This document shows, piece by piece, positions 34,344 through 43,621 of a stretch of DNA of 64,000 nucleotides (the stretch's first letter is position 1; the number at the start of each line of letters is the position of its first letter). Both the position numbers and the translations under genes were made by a program. The notes under the pieces were generated by a model that ran no database searches, was not told where the DNA came from, and worked only from the letters and a program-made list of their open reading frames with translations. Where the stretch lies: positions 16,394 through 80,393 of the forward strand of contig JAIYAE010000018.1 in the NCBI GenBank assembly GCA_027489175.1, in the 5' to 3' direction. This DNA comes from Rhodobacter sp. Lineage in GTDB: Bacteria > Pseudomonadota > Alphaproteobacteria > Rhodobacterales > Rhodobacteraceae.

Positions 34344-35438
34344 ATGACGGAAACGGGGACGAAGGCCGAGACGCGGGCCGAACTGCGCCTGCCGACAGAG
34401 GAGCTGCGGGACGATCTGCCGTTTTACACCAAGACGCTGGGGATGCGGCTGGACATGATTTATCCGGCCGACAATCCGGAAGTGGCGGTGCTTTCGGGCC
34501 ATGGATTGCGGCTGCGGATCGAGAAAGGGGCGACGGAGGCCCCCGGCACGATCCGCATCCTGACGGAAGACCCGGACGGGTTTGCTGGGGGCGCGAGGGT
34601 GCTGACGGCGCCGAACGGCACGCGGGTGGAGATTGACGATCTGAACCCGCCCCTCGTGCTGCCGAAGACCGAACATGCCTTTGTCGTCCGCCGTCTGGCC
34701 GATCAGGCGCCTTGGGTGATCGGGCGGGCCGGGATGGAGTATCGCGACCTGATCCCCACGCGCCTGGGCGGCGCAATGATCGCCAGCCACATCCGTGTGC
34801 CGGATGGCCCGGTGCCGGACATGGTGCATTTCCACAAGGTGGGGTTCCAGCTGATCTTCTGCGTCGCCGGTTGGGTGGATGTCCTTTATGAAGATCAAGG
34901 CGATATCCGCCGCATTCATGCGGGCGACTGCTTCATCCAGCCCCCCGGCATCCGCCACAAGGTGCTGCATTCCGAAGGCGTGCAGGTCGTGGAAATCGGC
35001 GTCCCTGCCGACCACGTGACCGAGATCGACCATGAGATGACACTGCCAACCGCGCACTATCGCCCCTACCGGGAATGGGATGGCCAGCGGTTCGTGCATG
35101 ACATCGGGAAAGAGGGGGTGTTTCACCCGTTCCGCATCCCCGGGTTCGAGGCGAGGGATACCAGCATTAACACCAACACCAAGGGCGTCGCCTCGGTCAT
35201 GGTGGCGCGGCCGGTGGGTCCTGCGCCCTGGACGGTGCATGACGGGGATATCCTGTTCACTTTCGTGATAGCCGGCGGGATGACGCTGGAGGGCGAGGGG
35301 AAGGACCCTTACCGGCTGGAGCCTGGCGATGCTTTCGTGATCCCGCCCGGGATGGCGACGCGCTACAGTGACACGACGGCGGACCTTGAACTCTTGGAGG
35401 TGACGCTGCCGGGAAATCCGCCGACGCGGGTGGTGTGA
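34344..35438 (+). CDS. Double-cupin protein with N-terminal glyoxalase-like domain
   Basis: A 364-residue soluble protein. Residues about 10-90 look like a VOC/glyoxalase domain (LPFYTKTLGMRLDMIYPADNP). Two cupin domains follow: the first at about 150-235 (HFHKVGFQLIFCVAGWVDVLYEDQ, then IHAGDCFIQPPGIRHKVLHS), the second at about 280-355 (TFVIAGGMTLEGEG, RLEPGDAFVIPPGMATRY). The first cupin keeps plausible metal-binding histidines; the second lacks most of them. Function unknown. ATG 34344 follows GGGGA. It precedes the nucleoside salvage genes with a 60-bp gap but may not belong to them. Confidence 0.75.
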   Translation: MTETGTKAETRAELRLPTEELRDDLPFYTKTLGMRLDMIYPADNPEVAVLSGHGLRLRIEKGATEAPGTIRILTEDPDGFAGGARVLTAPNGTRVEIDDLNPPLVLPKTEHAFVVRRLADQAPWVIGRAGMEYRDLIPTRLGGAMIASHIRVPDGPVPDMVHFHKVGFQLIFCVAGWVDVLYEDQGDIRRIHAGDCFIQPPGIRHKVLHSEGVQVVEIGVPADHVTEIDHEMTLPTAHYRPYREWDGQRFVHDIGKEGVFHPFRIPGFEARDTSINTNTKGVASVMVARPVGPAPWTVHDGDILFTFVIAGGMTLEGEGKDPYRLEPGDAFVIPPGMATRYSDTTADLELLEVTLPGNPPTRVV

Positions 35439-35498
35439 TCCGCTTGCACAAACGGCACGGCGGGCGCACAATCTGACCAAATGGTCAGGGAGAGTGGC

Positions 35499-35891
35499 AT
35501 GACGCTTTTGCAAGCGGCGACGGCTGTGCGGGAACGGGCCTATGCGCCCTATTCGCGGTTCAAGGTGGGGGCGGCGCTGCGCTCTACGAGCGGTGCGGTC
35601 CATGTCGGCTGCAACGTGGAAAACGTGGCCTATCCCGAAGGCACCTGCGCCGAAGCCGGGGCGATTGCGGCGATGATTGCCGCCGGGGATACGGGCATTG
35701 CCGAGATCCTGGTGATCGCCGACAGCCCGGACCCGGTGCCCCCGTGTGGCGGCTGCCGTCAGAAGATCGCGGAGTTCGCGGCGCAGGATGTGAAAGTCAC
35801 CCTGTGCACCACGGATGGCAAACAGAAGGTGACGACGGTGGCCGACCTTCTTCCCGGTGTCTTTACCGCCGCGCATATGGACCGGACATGA
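35499..35891 (+). CDS. cdd: Cytidine deaminase
   Basis: A 130-residue zinc enzyme converting cytidine and deoxycytidine to uridine and deoxyuridine. The zinc/catalytic motifs are CAEAGAI (Cys and the proton-shuttle Glu) and PCGGCRQKI. YSRFKVGAAL and NVENVAYPE form the substrate pocket. AGGGAGA lies 6 bases before ATG 35499. Its stop overlaps the deoA start by ATGA, opening the salvage cluster. Confidence 0.95.
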   Translation: MTLLQAATAVRERAYAPYSRFKVGAALRSTSGAVHVGCNVENVAYPEGTCAEAGAIAAMIAAGDTGIAEILVIADSPDPVPPCGGCRQKIAEFAAQDVKVTLCTTDGKQKVTTVADLLPGVFTAAHMDRT

Positions 35892-37198
35892 CCGACGCCC
35901 GCAGCATCATCGCGGTGATCCGGGATGGTGGCAGCCCGTCGACCGAGGATCTGCGCTGGTTTGCGGCGGGCCTTGCTTCGGGCGTTGTGACCGACGCGCA
36001 GGCCGGGGCCTTTGCGATGGCGGTGCTGCTGAAAGGGTTGAGCGAGGAGGCCCGCGTCGCCCTGACGCGCGGCATGCGCGACACGGGCCGCGTGATGGCC
36101 TGGGACCTGCCCGGCCCGGTGGTGGACAAGCATTCAACCGGCGGAATCGGGGATTGCACGTCGCTTCTCCTCGCCCCCGCCTTGGTGGCCTGCGGGGCCT
36201 ATGTGCCGATGGTCTCGGGCCGGGGGCTGGGCCATACCGGGGGGACGCTGGACAAGCTGGAGGCGATCCCCGGGTTTCGGACCGCGCTGTCCGAGGATGC
36301 CTTGCGCCGCCAGATTGCCGGGGTGAAATGCGCGATCGTGGCGGCGGGGCCGGACCTCGCCCCGGCGGACAAGCGGTTGTATGCGATTCGCGATGTGTCG
36401 GGGACAGTGGAAAGCATCGACCTGATCACCGCGTCGATCCTGTCGAAAAAGCTGTCGGCGGGGCTGGAGGCTTTGGTCTTGGACGTGAAATGCGGCAGTG
36501 GCGCCTTCATGAAGACGCCGGAGCGGGCTGAGGCTTTGGCGCGGGCTTTGGTGGCCACGGCCCAAGGCGCGGGCTGCATGACCAGTGCCCTGATCACCGA
36601 CATGTCGCAACCGCTTGCCACGGCGGCGGGCAATGCGCTGGAGGTGATCGAGGTAATGGAGACGCTGACCGGAACCTCGGTCAACACGGCCCTGTGGGAC
36701 CTGACGGTGGCCCTGGGGGGTGAGGCGCTGGCCCTGGCGGGGCTGGCGGCGGACCATCAGGATGGCGAAGGCCGCATTGCGCAAGCGCTGGAATCGGGTG
36801 CTGCGGCCGAGATCTTCGGGCGGATGGTCGCGGCGCAGGGGGGGCCTGCGGATTTCGTGGAACGCTGGCCGGACCGGTTGCCCTCAGCCCCCGTCGTGCT
36901 GGAAGTGCCGGCGCTGGCCGATGGCTTTGTGGCGAGCATTGACGGCGAGGCGCTGGGCCACGCCGTGGTGCGGTTGGGAGGCGGGCGCTTGCGCGAGGGC
37001 GACAAGGTCAACCCCTCGGTCGGGCTGTCGGACCTTGCGGGGATTGGCGAGGAGACCGGGGAAGGCGTGCCGCTGGCAATGGTTCATGCCGCGACCGAAG
37101 ATGCGGCGCGGGCGGCCATGGTGGCGGTTCAGGCGGCCTACGGCATCCGCGATACCGCGCCCAAGGAACCGGACCTGATTCAGAAAAGGATCGCCTGA
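35888..37198 (+). CDS. deoA: Thymidine phosphorylase
   Basis: A 436-residue enzyme cleaving thymidine with phosphate to thymine and deoxyribose-1-phosphate. The phosphate-binding KHSTGGIGD and the pyrimidine-phosphorylase signature SGRGLGHTGGTLDKLEAIPGF are present, and DVKCGSGAFMKT contacts substrate. The start ATG overlaps the cdd stop. It is followed one base later by deoB, consistent with an operon for deoxynucleoside catabolism. Confidence 0.95.
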   Translation: MTDARSIIAVIRDGGSPSTEDLRWFAAGLASGVVTDAQAGAFAMAVLLKGLSEEARVALTRGMRDTGRVMAWDLPGPVVDKHSTGGIGDCTSLLLAPALVACGAYVPMVSGRGLGHTGGTLDKLEAIPGFRTALSEDALRRQIAGVKCAIVAAGPDLAPADKRLYAIRDVSGTVESIDLITASILSKKLSAGLEALVLDVKCGSGAFMKTPERAEALARALVATAQGAGCMTSALITDMSQPLATAAGNALEVIEVMETLTGTSVNTALWDLTVALGGEALALAGLAADHQDGEGRIAQALESGAAAEIFGRMVAAQGGPADFVERWPDRLPSAPVVLEVPALADGFVASIDGEALGHAVVRLGGGRLREGDKVNPSVGLSDLAGIGEETGEGVPLAMVHAATEDAARAAMVAVQAAYGIRDTAPKEPDLIQKRIA

Positions 37199-37199
37199 G

Positions 37200-38396
37200 A
37201 TGGGCCGCGCGTTTCTGATCGTGCTGGATTCCGTTGGCTGCGGCGGGGCACCGGATGCGGCTGCCTTCGGGGATGCGGGGGCCAATACCCTGGGCCATAT
37301 CGCCCAGGCCTGTGCCGAGGGCCGGGCCGAGGTTGGGCGGAGCGGCCCCTTGCGGATGCCGAACCTGGACCGGCTGGGGCTGGGGGCGGCGGTGCGGCTG
37401 GCCTCGGGGGCCGCGATGCCGGGGTTTGCAGCACGGCCCGAGGGGCTTTGGGGGGCCGCGACGGAACTGTCGCGCGGCAAGGATACGCCCTCTGGCCATT
37501 GGGAGTTGGCGGGGGTGCCGGTGCCCTGGGACTGGACCTATTTCCCCGACGTGGTGCCCGCTTTCCCGGATGATCTGGTGGCCGAGGTGTGCCGCTTGGC
37601 GGGGACGGCGGGCATCCTGGGGAACTGCCATGCCTCAGGCATGCCGATCATCGCGGAACACTGCGCGGAACACCTGCGGAGCGGTTGGCCGATCTGCTAC
37701 ACCAGCGCGGATTCGGTGTTCCAGATCGCTGCGCACGAAGAGGCCTTCGGGCTGGAGCGCCTGCTAAAGCTTTGCGCGGACGTGGCGCCCATGTTGCACG
37801 CGCGCAAGGTGGGCCGGGTGATCGCGCGGCCCTTCACCGGGACCTGCGACAATTTCAAGCGCACATCGAACCGGCGGGACTATGCCATCGCGCCGCCTGC
37901 GCCGACGCTGCTGGACTGGGTGCAGGATGCGGGTCGGGTGACCCATGCGGTGGGCAAAATCGGCGACATCTTCTCGATGCAAGGGATCGGGAAGCTGTGG
38001 AAGGGCAAGTCGGATGCTGACCTTTTCGAACATCTTGTGCGGCTTGGAGCCGAAGCTGAGCCCGGTTCCTTGACCTTTGCGAACTTTGTTGAGTTTGACA
38101 GCCTTTATGGCCACCCCCGTGACGTGGCGGGCTATGCCCGGGCGCTGGAGTGGTTTGATGCCGCGTTGCCCCGGTTTTTTGCGACCTTGGAGCCCGGGGA
38201 TCTGGCGATCTTCACCGCCGATCATGGGAATGACCCGACCTGGACCGGGACCGACCACACCCGGGAACGCGTGCCGGTGGTGGGCTGGGGCGCTGGTGCG
38301 CGCGAGGTGGGATTGCGCGGGTTCGTCGATGTGGCGGCCAGCATTGCGGCGCATCTGGGGGTGGGGGCGCAAGGCCCCGGGCGGAGTTTTCTCTGA
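37200..38396 (+). CDS. deoB: Phosphopentomutase
   Basis: A 398-residue alkaline-phosphatase-fold enzyme that moves phosphate between C1 and C5 of ribose or deoxyribose, linking nucleoside phosphorolysis to central metabolism. The metal site is visible in LIVLDSVGCGGAPDA and TADHGNDPTWTGTDHTRERVP, and TPSGHWELAG is characteristic. It starts one base after the deoA stop. Confidence 0.96.
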   Translation: MGRAFLIVLDSVGCGGAPDAAAFGDAGANTLGHIAQACAEGRAEVGRSGPLRMPNLDRLGLGAAVRLASGAAMPGFAARPEGLWGAATELSRGKDTPSGHWELAGVPVPWDWTYFPDVVPAFPDDLVAEVCRLAGTAGILGNCHASGMPIIAEHCAEHLRSGWPICYTSADSVFQIAAHEEAFGLERLLKLCADVAPMLHARKVGRVIARPFTGTCDNFKRTSNRRDYAIAPPAPTLLDWVQDAGRVTHAVGKIGDIFSMQGIGKLWKGKSDADLFEHLVRLGAEAEPGSLTFANFVEFDSLYGHPRDVAGYARALEWFDAALPRFFATLEPGDLAIFTADHGNDPTWTGTDHTRERVPVVGWGAGAREVGLRGFVDVAASIAAHLGVGAQGPGRSFL

Positions 38397-38404
38397 CCAC
38401 CCGC

Positions 38405-38441
38405 CGGGGGTTTCACACCCCCGGACCCCCGTGGGATATTT
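38405..38441 (+). repeat. Dispersed hairpin repeat, copy A
   Basis: The segment CGGGGGT-TTCAC-ACCCCCG followed by GACCCCCGTGGGATATTT recurs almost unchanged at 56896-56932. It contains a 7-bp stem. Here it lies between deoB and add, where it may act as an attenuator or weak terminator. Confidence 0.65.
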
Positions 38442-38463
38442 CTGGACGAAGAATGAGGTCGGG

Positions 38464-39441
38464 ATGAGCTTGCTGCCAAAGGTTGAACTGCATCTGCATC
38501 TGGAGGGGGCAGCGCCGCCGGGCTTCATCGCGGGGTTGGCGAAGGAAAAGCATCTGGACATAGCGGGCATCTTCGACGAGCGCGGCCAGTACCGCTTTGC
38601 CGATTTCTGGGAGTTTCTGAAGGTCTATGAGGCGGCGACCTCGGCGCTGCAGACGCCGCGCGACTATCAGCGGTTGGTGCAGGCGGTGCTGGAGCAGTCG
38701 GCGGCTTCGGGGGTGGTCTATTGCGAGACATTCCTGTCGCCCGATTTCTGCGGGGGGCGCGATATCGGGGCGTGGCGGGAGTATCTGCACGCCATGCGGG
38801 AAGCGGCCGAGGAGGCAGAGCGCGACATGGGGGTGACCTTGCGCGGGATCATCACCTGCATCCGGCATTTCGGCCCGGAGAAGGCGCGGGAGACGGCGCT
38901 GTGTGCGGCGGATACGGCGGGGGACTGGATCGTGGGGTTCGGCATTGCCGGCGATGAAAAGATCGGCGCGCCGAAGGATTTTCGCTGGGCTTTCGACTGC
39001 GCGCGGGAGGCCGGGCTGCGGCTGACGGCGCATGCCGGGGAATGGGGCGGGCCTTCGAGTGTGCGGGATGCGCTGCGCGATCTTGAGGTGGAGCGGATCG
39101 GGCATGGGGTGCGGGCCATTGAGGACCTAGCGCTCGTGGATGAACTGGCGGAGAAAGGGATCGTGCTGGAGGTCTGTCCGGGGTCGAACGTGGCGCTGGG
39201 CCTGTATCCGACCTTCAAGGATCATCCGATTGCCGAACTGGACCGGCGGGGGGTGAAGGTCACGATCAGCACGGATGACCCGCCCTTCTTCCACACCACG
39301 ATGGCGCGGGAATATGACGCCCTGCACCGGGCCTTTGACTGGGATGAGGGGCAGTTTCGGCGCATCGCGCGCCAGTCGCTTGACGCGGCCTTTTGTGACG
39401 CCGATACCAAGACGAAGATCGCCAAGCTGCTGGAGCCCTGA
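38464..39441 (+). CDS. add: Adenosine deaminase
   Basis: A 325-residue amidohydrolase-fold enzyme converting adenosine to inosine. Metal and catalytic motifs: HLHLEG near the N-terminus, HAGEWGGP (His and Glu region), ERIGHGVRAI, and STDDPPFF with the metal-binding aspartate. An adenine deaminase cannot be fully excluded, but the nucleoside salvage context favours adenosine. ATG 38464 is used; the open frame before it overlaps deoB and is not family-like. The next gene begins directly after its stop. Confidence 0.9.
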   Translation: MSLLPKVELHLHLEGAAPPGFIAGLAKEKHLDIAGIFDERGQYRFADFWEFLKVYEAATSALQTPRDYQRLVQAVLEQSAASGVVYCETFLSPDFCGGRDIGAWREYLHAMREAAEEAERDMGVTLRGIITCIRHFGPEKARETALCAADTAGDWIVGFGIAGDEKIGAPKDFRWAFDCAREAGLRLTAHAGEWGGPSSVRDALRDLEVERIGHGVRAIEDLALVDELAEKGIVLEVCPGSNVALGLYPTFKDHPIAELDRRGVKVTISTDDPPFFHTTMAREYDALHRAFDWDEGQFRRIARQSLDAAFCDADTKTKIAKLLEP

Positions 39442-40074
39442 ATGCTGGATCACCTGACTGTCGTCACGCACCCTCTGGTCCAGCACAAGCTGACCTTGAT
39501 GCGGGAGAAGGACACCTCCACCGCCAGCTTCCGCAAGCTTTTGCGCGAGATCAGCCTGCTTCTGGCCTATGAGGTCACGCGCGAGTTGCCGATGACGACG
39601 AAGCGGATCGAAACCCCGCTGGAGGAGATGGACGCGCCAGCCATCGAAGGCAAGAAACTGGCGCTGGTCAGCATCCTGCGGGCGGGCAATGGCCTTTTGG
39701 ACGGGATTCTTGAGCTGGTTCCTGCGGCGCGGGTCGGGTTTGTGGGCCTCTACCGCGACCCCGAAACGCTGCAGCCGGTGCAATATTACTGCAAGCTGCC
39801 CGACCACATGGAAGACCGGATCAGCATTGTGGTGGACCCGATGCTGGCCACCGGAAACTCCAGCGCGGCGGCAATCTCGCTTTTGAAAAAGGCCGGGGCG
39901 AAGGAAATCCGGTTCCTGTGCCTGCTGGCCGCTCCGGAAGGCATTGCCCGGATGAAAGAGGCGCATCCCGATGTGCCGATTGTCACCGCGGCGGTGGACA
40001 GCCATCTGAACGATCACGGCTACATCGTGCCGGGGCTGGGTGATGCCGGGGACCGGATGTTCGGCACCAAATAA
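39442..40074 (+). CDS. upp: Uracil phosphoribosyltransferase
   Basis: A 210-residue enzyme that converts uracil and PRPP to UMP. The PRPP loop is [14 protein letters not shown], and the uracil-binding end is [18 protein letters not shown]. Start ATG abuts the add stop. It completes the cdd-deoA-deoB-add-upp salvage run and is the last plus-strand gene in it. Confidence 0.96.
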   Translation: MLDHLTVVTHPLVQHKLTLMREKDTSTASFRKLLREISLLLAYEVTRELPMTTKRIETPLEEMDAPAIEGKKLALVSILRAGNGLLDGILELVPAARVGFVGLYRDPETLQPVQYYCKLPDHMEDRISIVVDPMLATGNSSAAAISLLKKAGAKEIRFLCLLAAPEGIARMKEAHPDVPIVTAAVDSHLNDHGYIVPGLGDAGDRMFGTK

Positions 40075-40080
40075 CGGGCC

Positions 40081-41103
40081 TTAGCCGCCGCAGATGCCTT
40101 GCAGGGCCACCCAGGATTCGTCCGGGATCAGCGGGGTTGGGGCCAGGCCCTTGTAGGGGTCATCGGCGGCCAGGCGGGTCATCTGGGCCGCCTGCGGGTC
40201 AACGGCCATCGCATAGGGTGTGGCAGGGATCTGGGCGGCCTCGAACGCGGTGATGAGGGTCGCATCGGGCAGGGCGGCTGGGGTGGCGCGCAGGCGCGCC
40301 TCGCCATAGCCGCGCAGCGCCTCGACCGGCAGTTCGGTCGTGGTCAGAAGCTGAAACGTGGCGCGCAGGCCTGCGTGGTTCAGGACCGGGATCATCGGGT
40401 CTTCGGCCCGCGCGCGCAGGCGTTCGACAAGGGCGGCGCCAGCGGCGGCTTCCGGTCCGTTGGCCGTCTCGATCAGGCTACGGGGCAGGATGATCACATC
40501 GCCGGGCAAATGCAGCGGATGGTCCACGCCTTCGGGCATCACATAAAGGATCGGCGTGTCGACCGGGCCGAACACCCGGTCGGAAAGCCCCGCCAGCGCC
40601 TGCAGGCCAAGCTGGTTGTCGCAAGGCGCGCCGGTCACCCGGGCCAGATCATCCAGCGCGTACTGGCCGATTTCCGCCCGAAGCGCCACCGGCACGACCG
40701 AGGCGGTATGCGTCACGAGCGCGCCGGGCAGCCAGAAGGCCGCGCCCGCCACCACGACAAGCGCGGTGCCCGCAAGGATCAGCCCCCGCAACCGGCCGGG
40801 ACGGGCGGTCGCGGCCTTGACGGCGGCGCGCACTGTATCAAGGGCGGCCACCATGTCGGGGTCAGTCAGTTCCAGGCTTTCGGTGCTGTCGGGGCCGGGG
40901 GCGTAAAGCGGCGGCTCTTCGCCCCGGTTCATCCGTTCTATCGCGGGAAGCGACCAATGGCTGAGAGCGGTGCCGCTTTTCGGATCGATCAGGATCAGCG
41001 TTGCTTCGCCAAAGCGGACCTGCACCTCACGGCGCTGGTCCTGCGGCGTCTCACGCCACAGGCCGGGACATTCCAGCCGTTGATACTTTTTCAGCGCCGT
41101 CAT
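40081..41103 (-). CDS. Membrane-anchored protein of unknown function
   Basis: A 340-residue protein with one membrane span at about residues 107-125 (LRGLILAGTALVVVAGAAFWL). The part before it is cytosolic and starts MTALKKYQRLECPGLWRE; the part after it should be periplasmic. The periplasmic segment LHLPGDVIILPRSLIETANGPEAAAGAALVERLRA resembles the core of M48 peptidases, but the HExxH helix has no zinc-binding histidines. I therefore do not call it a peptidase. Start 41103 is chosen by the composition of the region upstream. It converges on upp with 6 bp between stops. Confidence 0.65.
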   Translation of the reverse strand: MTALKKYQRLECPGLWRETPQDQRREVQVRFGEATLILIDPKSGTALSHWSLPAIERMNRGEEPPLYAPGPDSTESLELTDPDMVAALDTVRAAVKAATARPGRLRGLILAGTALVVVAGAAFWLPGALVTHTASVVPVALRAEIGQYALDDLARVTGAPCDNQLGLQALAGLSDRVFGPVDTPILYVMPEGVDHPLHLPGDVIILPRSLIETANGPEAAAGAALVERLRARAEDPMIPVLNHAGLRATFQLLTTTELPVEALRGYGEARLRATPAALPDATLITAFEAAQIPATPYAMAVDPQAAQMTRLAADDPYKGLAPTPLIPDESWVALQGICGG

Positions 41104-41301
41104 CGGCTGGTGGGGTCTCTGCCTGTTTGATGGGTAGTCTAACGGCTGCATCCCCGGTTCACAATCACAGAAGGCGGCCAAGGCGGCAGGCAGCGCGCGA
41201 TCTGCCCATCCGCGACCGGTTCTGCCGGCGGCAGGTCGCGATCAGGCGGGCGAGGCGTGCCACTGGCGGGCACCACTGCAGGGAATGAAGCAGGCACAAT
41301 C

Positions 41302-42237
41302 ATGACCACGACCCCGAACCGCACCCTGGCCGCCGCTGGGGCCGTCATGATCTATGCCTGCGTGATTGCCTTCACCGACAATTATGTGCGCGTCATCGCA
41401 GAGGATGCGGGCCTTTGGCAATTCCACGCCACCCGCACGGCGATGGCCATGGTGATCCTGGTCCTGCTGGCGGTGCCCCTGGGGCTGCGCTTGCGCCCGC
41501 GCCGGTTTCGCGCGGTCTTTGCGCGGTCGGCCATTCATGGCGCGGCGATGCTGATCTACTTTGGCGCTTTGGCTTTTCTGCCAGTGGCGCAGGTGGCGGC
41601 AGGGCTGTTCACCGCGCCGATCTTTGTGCTCTTGATCCAGCGCGTCGCCTATGGCCAGCCAATCAGCGGGGCGCAGGTTCTGGCGGTGGGGGTGGGTTTT
41701 GCGGGCGTGGTGATGGTTCTGGGGCCCGAGGCGATGTCGGGCGCCACCTTTGCCGCCCTCTTGCCGGTCATCGCCGGGGCGCTTTATGCCATGGGCAACA
41801 TCGCCACCCGACAATGGTGCGACGGCGAAAGTGCCGAAACCTTGGTCGCCGGGTTCTTTGGCATGCTGGGGGTGATGGGCCTGATCGGGATGGCGGTCCT
41901 GCTGCTGGTCCCCGTTGCCGTGCCGGAGGGGGCCGAGGGTTTCCTGCAGCGCGGGGTGGTCTGGCCGACGGGCAGTTTCCTGTGGTGGACGTTTGTCCAG
42001 GCCGCGGGGTCGCTGCTTGGCGTAGGGATGATCATCAAGGCCTATCAGATTGCCGATGCCTCAAAGGTGTCGGTCTTTGAATACATCATCCTGCCCGCCT
42101 CGGCCGCCTGGGGGTTTTTCCTTTGGGGTGAGGTGCTGACTTGGGGAGCAGTCGCCGGGATGGGGCTGATCGCGCTGGCGGGGGTGCTGATCGCGCGCCC
42201 GAGGGCGGATCAGTCGCCCACGGCCTCACGCCAGTGA
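41302..42237 (+). CDS. EamA-family (DMT superfamily) metabolite transporter
   Basis: A 311-residue integral membrane protein with about ten hydrophobic spans in two EamA repeats (first repeat from AAAGAVMIYACVIAF, second from AALLPVIAGALYAMGNIATRQ). These proteins export or import small metabolites; the substrate cannot be told. ATG 41302 is used, as the in-frame residues before it are hydrophilic and not family-like. Its 3' end overlaps tdk on the other strand by 28 bp. Confidence 0.85.
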   Translation: MTTTPNRTLAAAGAVMIYACVIAFTDNYVRVIAEDAGLWQFHATRTAMAMVILVLLAVPLGLRLRPRRFRAVFARSAIHGAAMLIYFGALAFLPVAQVAAGLFTAPIFVLLIQRVAYGQPISGAQVLAVGVGFAGVVMVLGPEAMSGATFAALLPVIAGALYAMGNIATRQWCDGESAETLVAGFFGMLGVMGLIGMAVLLLVPVAVPEGAEGFLQRGVVWPTGSFLWWTFVQAAGSLLGVGMIIKAYQIADASKVSVFEYIILPASAAWGFFLWGEVLTWGAVAGMGLIALAGVLIARPRADQSPTASRQ

Positions 42238-42788
42238 CGGCGGCAGAGGCTGACGTAGGTTTCATTGCCGCCGATCACCACCTGCTCGCCATCCTTCAAG
42301 GCCTTGCCGTCCGGCCCCTTGCGGACGACCATGGTGGCCTTCTTGCCGCAGTGGCAGATCGTGCGGACCTCACGCATTTCATCGGCCCAGGCCAGGAGGG
42401 CGGCGGAGCCGGGGAAGAGGTTGCCCTGGAAATCGACCCGCAGGCCGTAAGCCATGATCGGCACGCCAAGGTCATCCACCGCGCGGGCAAGCTGCCAGAC
42501 CTGATCCTTGGACAGGAACTGCGCCTCATCAATGAAGACGCAGGCGACGCGGCCTTCGGCAAAGCGCCTTTGCAGCTTGGCGTAAAGGTCTTCGCCGGGG
42601 CCGAAGGTATCGGCAGCCTCACCGATGCCGATGCGGCTGGCGATCCGGCCTTCCCCGGCCCGGTTGTCGAACTGCGCGGTGATGAGGTAGGTCACCATCC
42701 CCCCCTCACGATAGTTGTGCGAGGCCTGGAGAAGCGAGGTCGATTTCCCCGCATTCATGGTGGAGTAGTGGAAGTAAAGCTTTGCCAT
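42210..42788 (-). CDS. tdk: Thymidine kinase
   Basis: A 192-residue type II thymidine kinase that phosphorylates thymidine to dTMP with ATP. The P-loop is STMNAGKST, the lasso region contains VFIDEAQFL, and the zinc-finger cysteines are in ICHCGKKA and SLCRRHW. It complements the salvage cluster at 35499-40074. Start ATG 42788. An inverted repeat lies 95 bp upstream (42883-42900). Confidence 0.95.
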   Translation of the reverse strand: MAKLYFHYSTMNAGKSTSLLQASHNYREGGMVTYLITAQFDNRAGEGRIASRIGIGEAADTFGPGEDLYAKLQRRFAEGRVACVFIDEAQFLSKDQVWQLARAVDDLGVPIMAYGLRVDFQGNLFPGSAALLAWADEMREVRTICHCGKKATMVVRKGPDGKALKDGEQVVIGGNETYVSLCRRHWREAVGD

Positions 42789-43149
42789 GGTCAGGAAGCC
42801 CTAGCCCATCCGGTGGGGCGGTCGCAAGCCTTGCCCGCTTGCGCGCGGAGGAGGGGGACGGCGGACCCGGCCACTGGGAAACTGACGGAAACCTCCGTCA
42901 CACTGGTTACGTTCGGCCGGGCCCGCCGCACTTGGTTGGAACCTTCGTTCCGGCATGACCGGACCGATGCGGCGGACCCCCACATAAACCCGATGCTGGG
43001 GACATCGGCACACTCGTCACCGTTCCGACTGGCGAAGAGCCTGGCCGAAACCTCTTTCTGAATGACAAAGGCTTGCCGTGTGGTTAATGGGAAAAAATCA
43101 ATGTGTTTCCCGAAGCTGCGCCTTGCAGTTCTGTGATGGTGGAGTTGAG
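42789..43149. other. Intergenic region with inverted repeat TGACGGA-AACC-TCCGTCA
   Basis: This 361-bp spacer separates divergent tdk and the HTH-like gene. No coding frame is supported. A perfect 7-bp inverted repeat (42883-42889 and 42894-42900, 4-base spacer) lies closer to tdk and could be an operator for either gene. Confidence 0.5.
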
Positions 43150-43602
43150 ATGTCGGTCGCGTCCTATCTGAAGAAACATACCGAGGCTTTGGTCAAGGAT
43201 GTGGGTGTCGAAGCGGCCTGTGAAGTCACCGGAAAGTCAAAGGCCACGCTGGGTCGTTACTATTCCGACAGCGAGGAACACGAAGACCGGTTCATGCCGA
43301 TTGATGTGGTGGCGGCGCTGGAATCGGCCAGCCGTTTTCCGCATGTGACGGCGGCGCTGGCGGATCTGCGCGGGATCACGCTGTCTTATGACTCGGAAAA
43401 GCGGAATGCGACGTCGAAGGGCGTGAACCAGGACGTGGTCGCCCTGGCCCAGCGCTTTGCGGTGCTGATGTCCGAGTACAATCAGGCGATCGGGGACGGC
43501 AAAATCTCGATCAACGAAGCCAAGCGCCTGTTGCGGGAAACGCTGGCGATCCAGCAGGTCATTCTGGAAATGAAGCTGAACCTTGAGGAAGAGGCGGGCT
43601 GA
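43150..43602 (+). CDS. Putative phage-type HTH regulatory protein
   Basis: A 150-residue soluble protein. The N-terminal ~75 residues (VEAACEVTGKSKATLGRYYSDSEEHEDRFMPIDVVAALE) have the spacing of a helix-turn-helix similar to phage regulators of the CII type. A C-terminal helix pair (AQRFAVLMSEYNQAI, ISINEAKRLLRETLAIQQVILEMKLNLEEE) could dimerise. Regulation is inferred; no target is known. ATG 43150 is preceded by GGAG. Convergent with the helicase gene. Confidence 0.6.
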   Translation: MSVASYLKKHTEALVKDVGVEAACEVTGKSKATLGRYYSDSEEHEDRFMPIDVVAALESASRFPHVTAALADLRGITLSYDSEKRNATSKGVNQDVVALAQRFAVLMSEYNQAIGDGKISINEAKRLLRETLAIQQVILEMKLNLEEEAG

Positions 43603-43621
43603 GGCCCGCCCCGTTCACAGA

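Noticed and set aside
38077..38463. N-terminal extension of add in the open frame overlapping deoB
   Set aside because: The extra 129 residues are a shadow of deoB; the family start HLHLEG follows ATG 38464 by the expected distance.
42141..43061. 306-codon plus-strand frame over tdk
   Set aside because: Antisense to thymidine kinase with clear motifs; no coding signature of its own.
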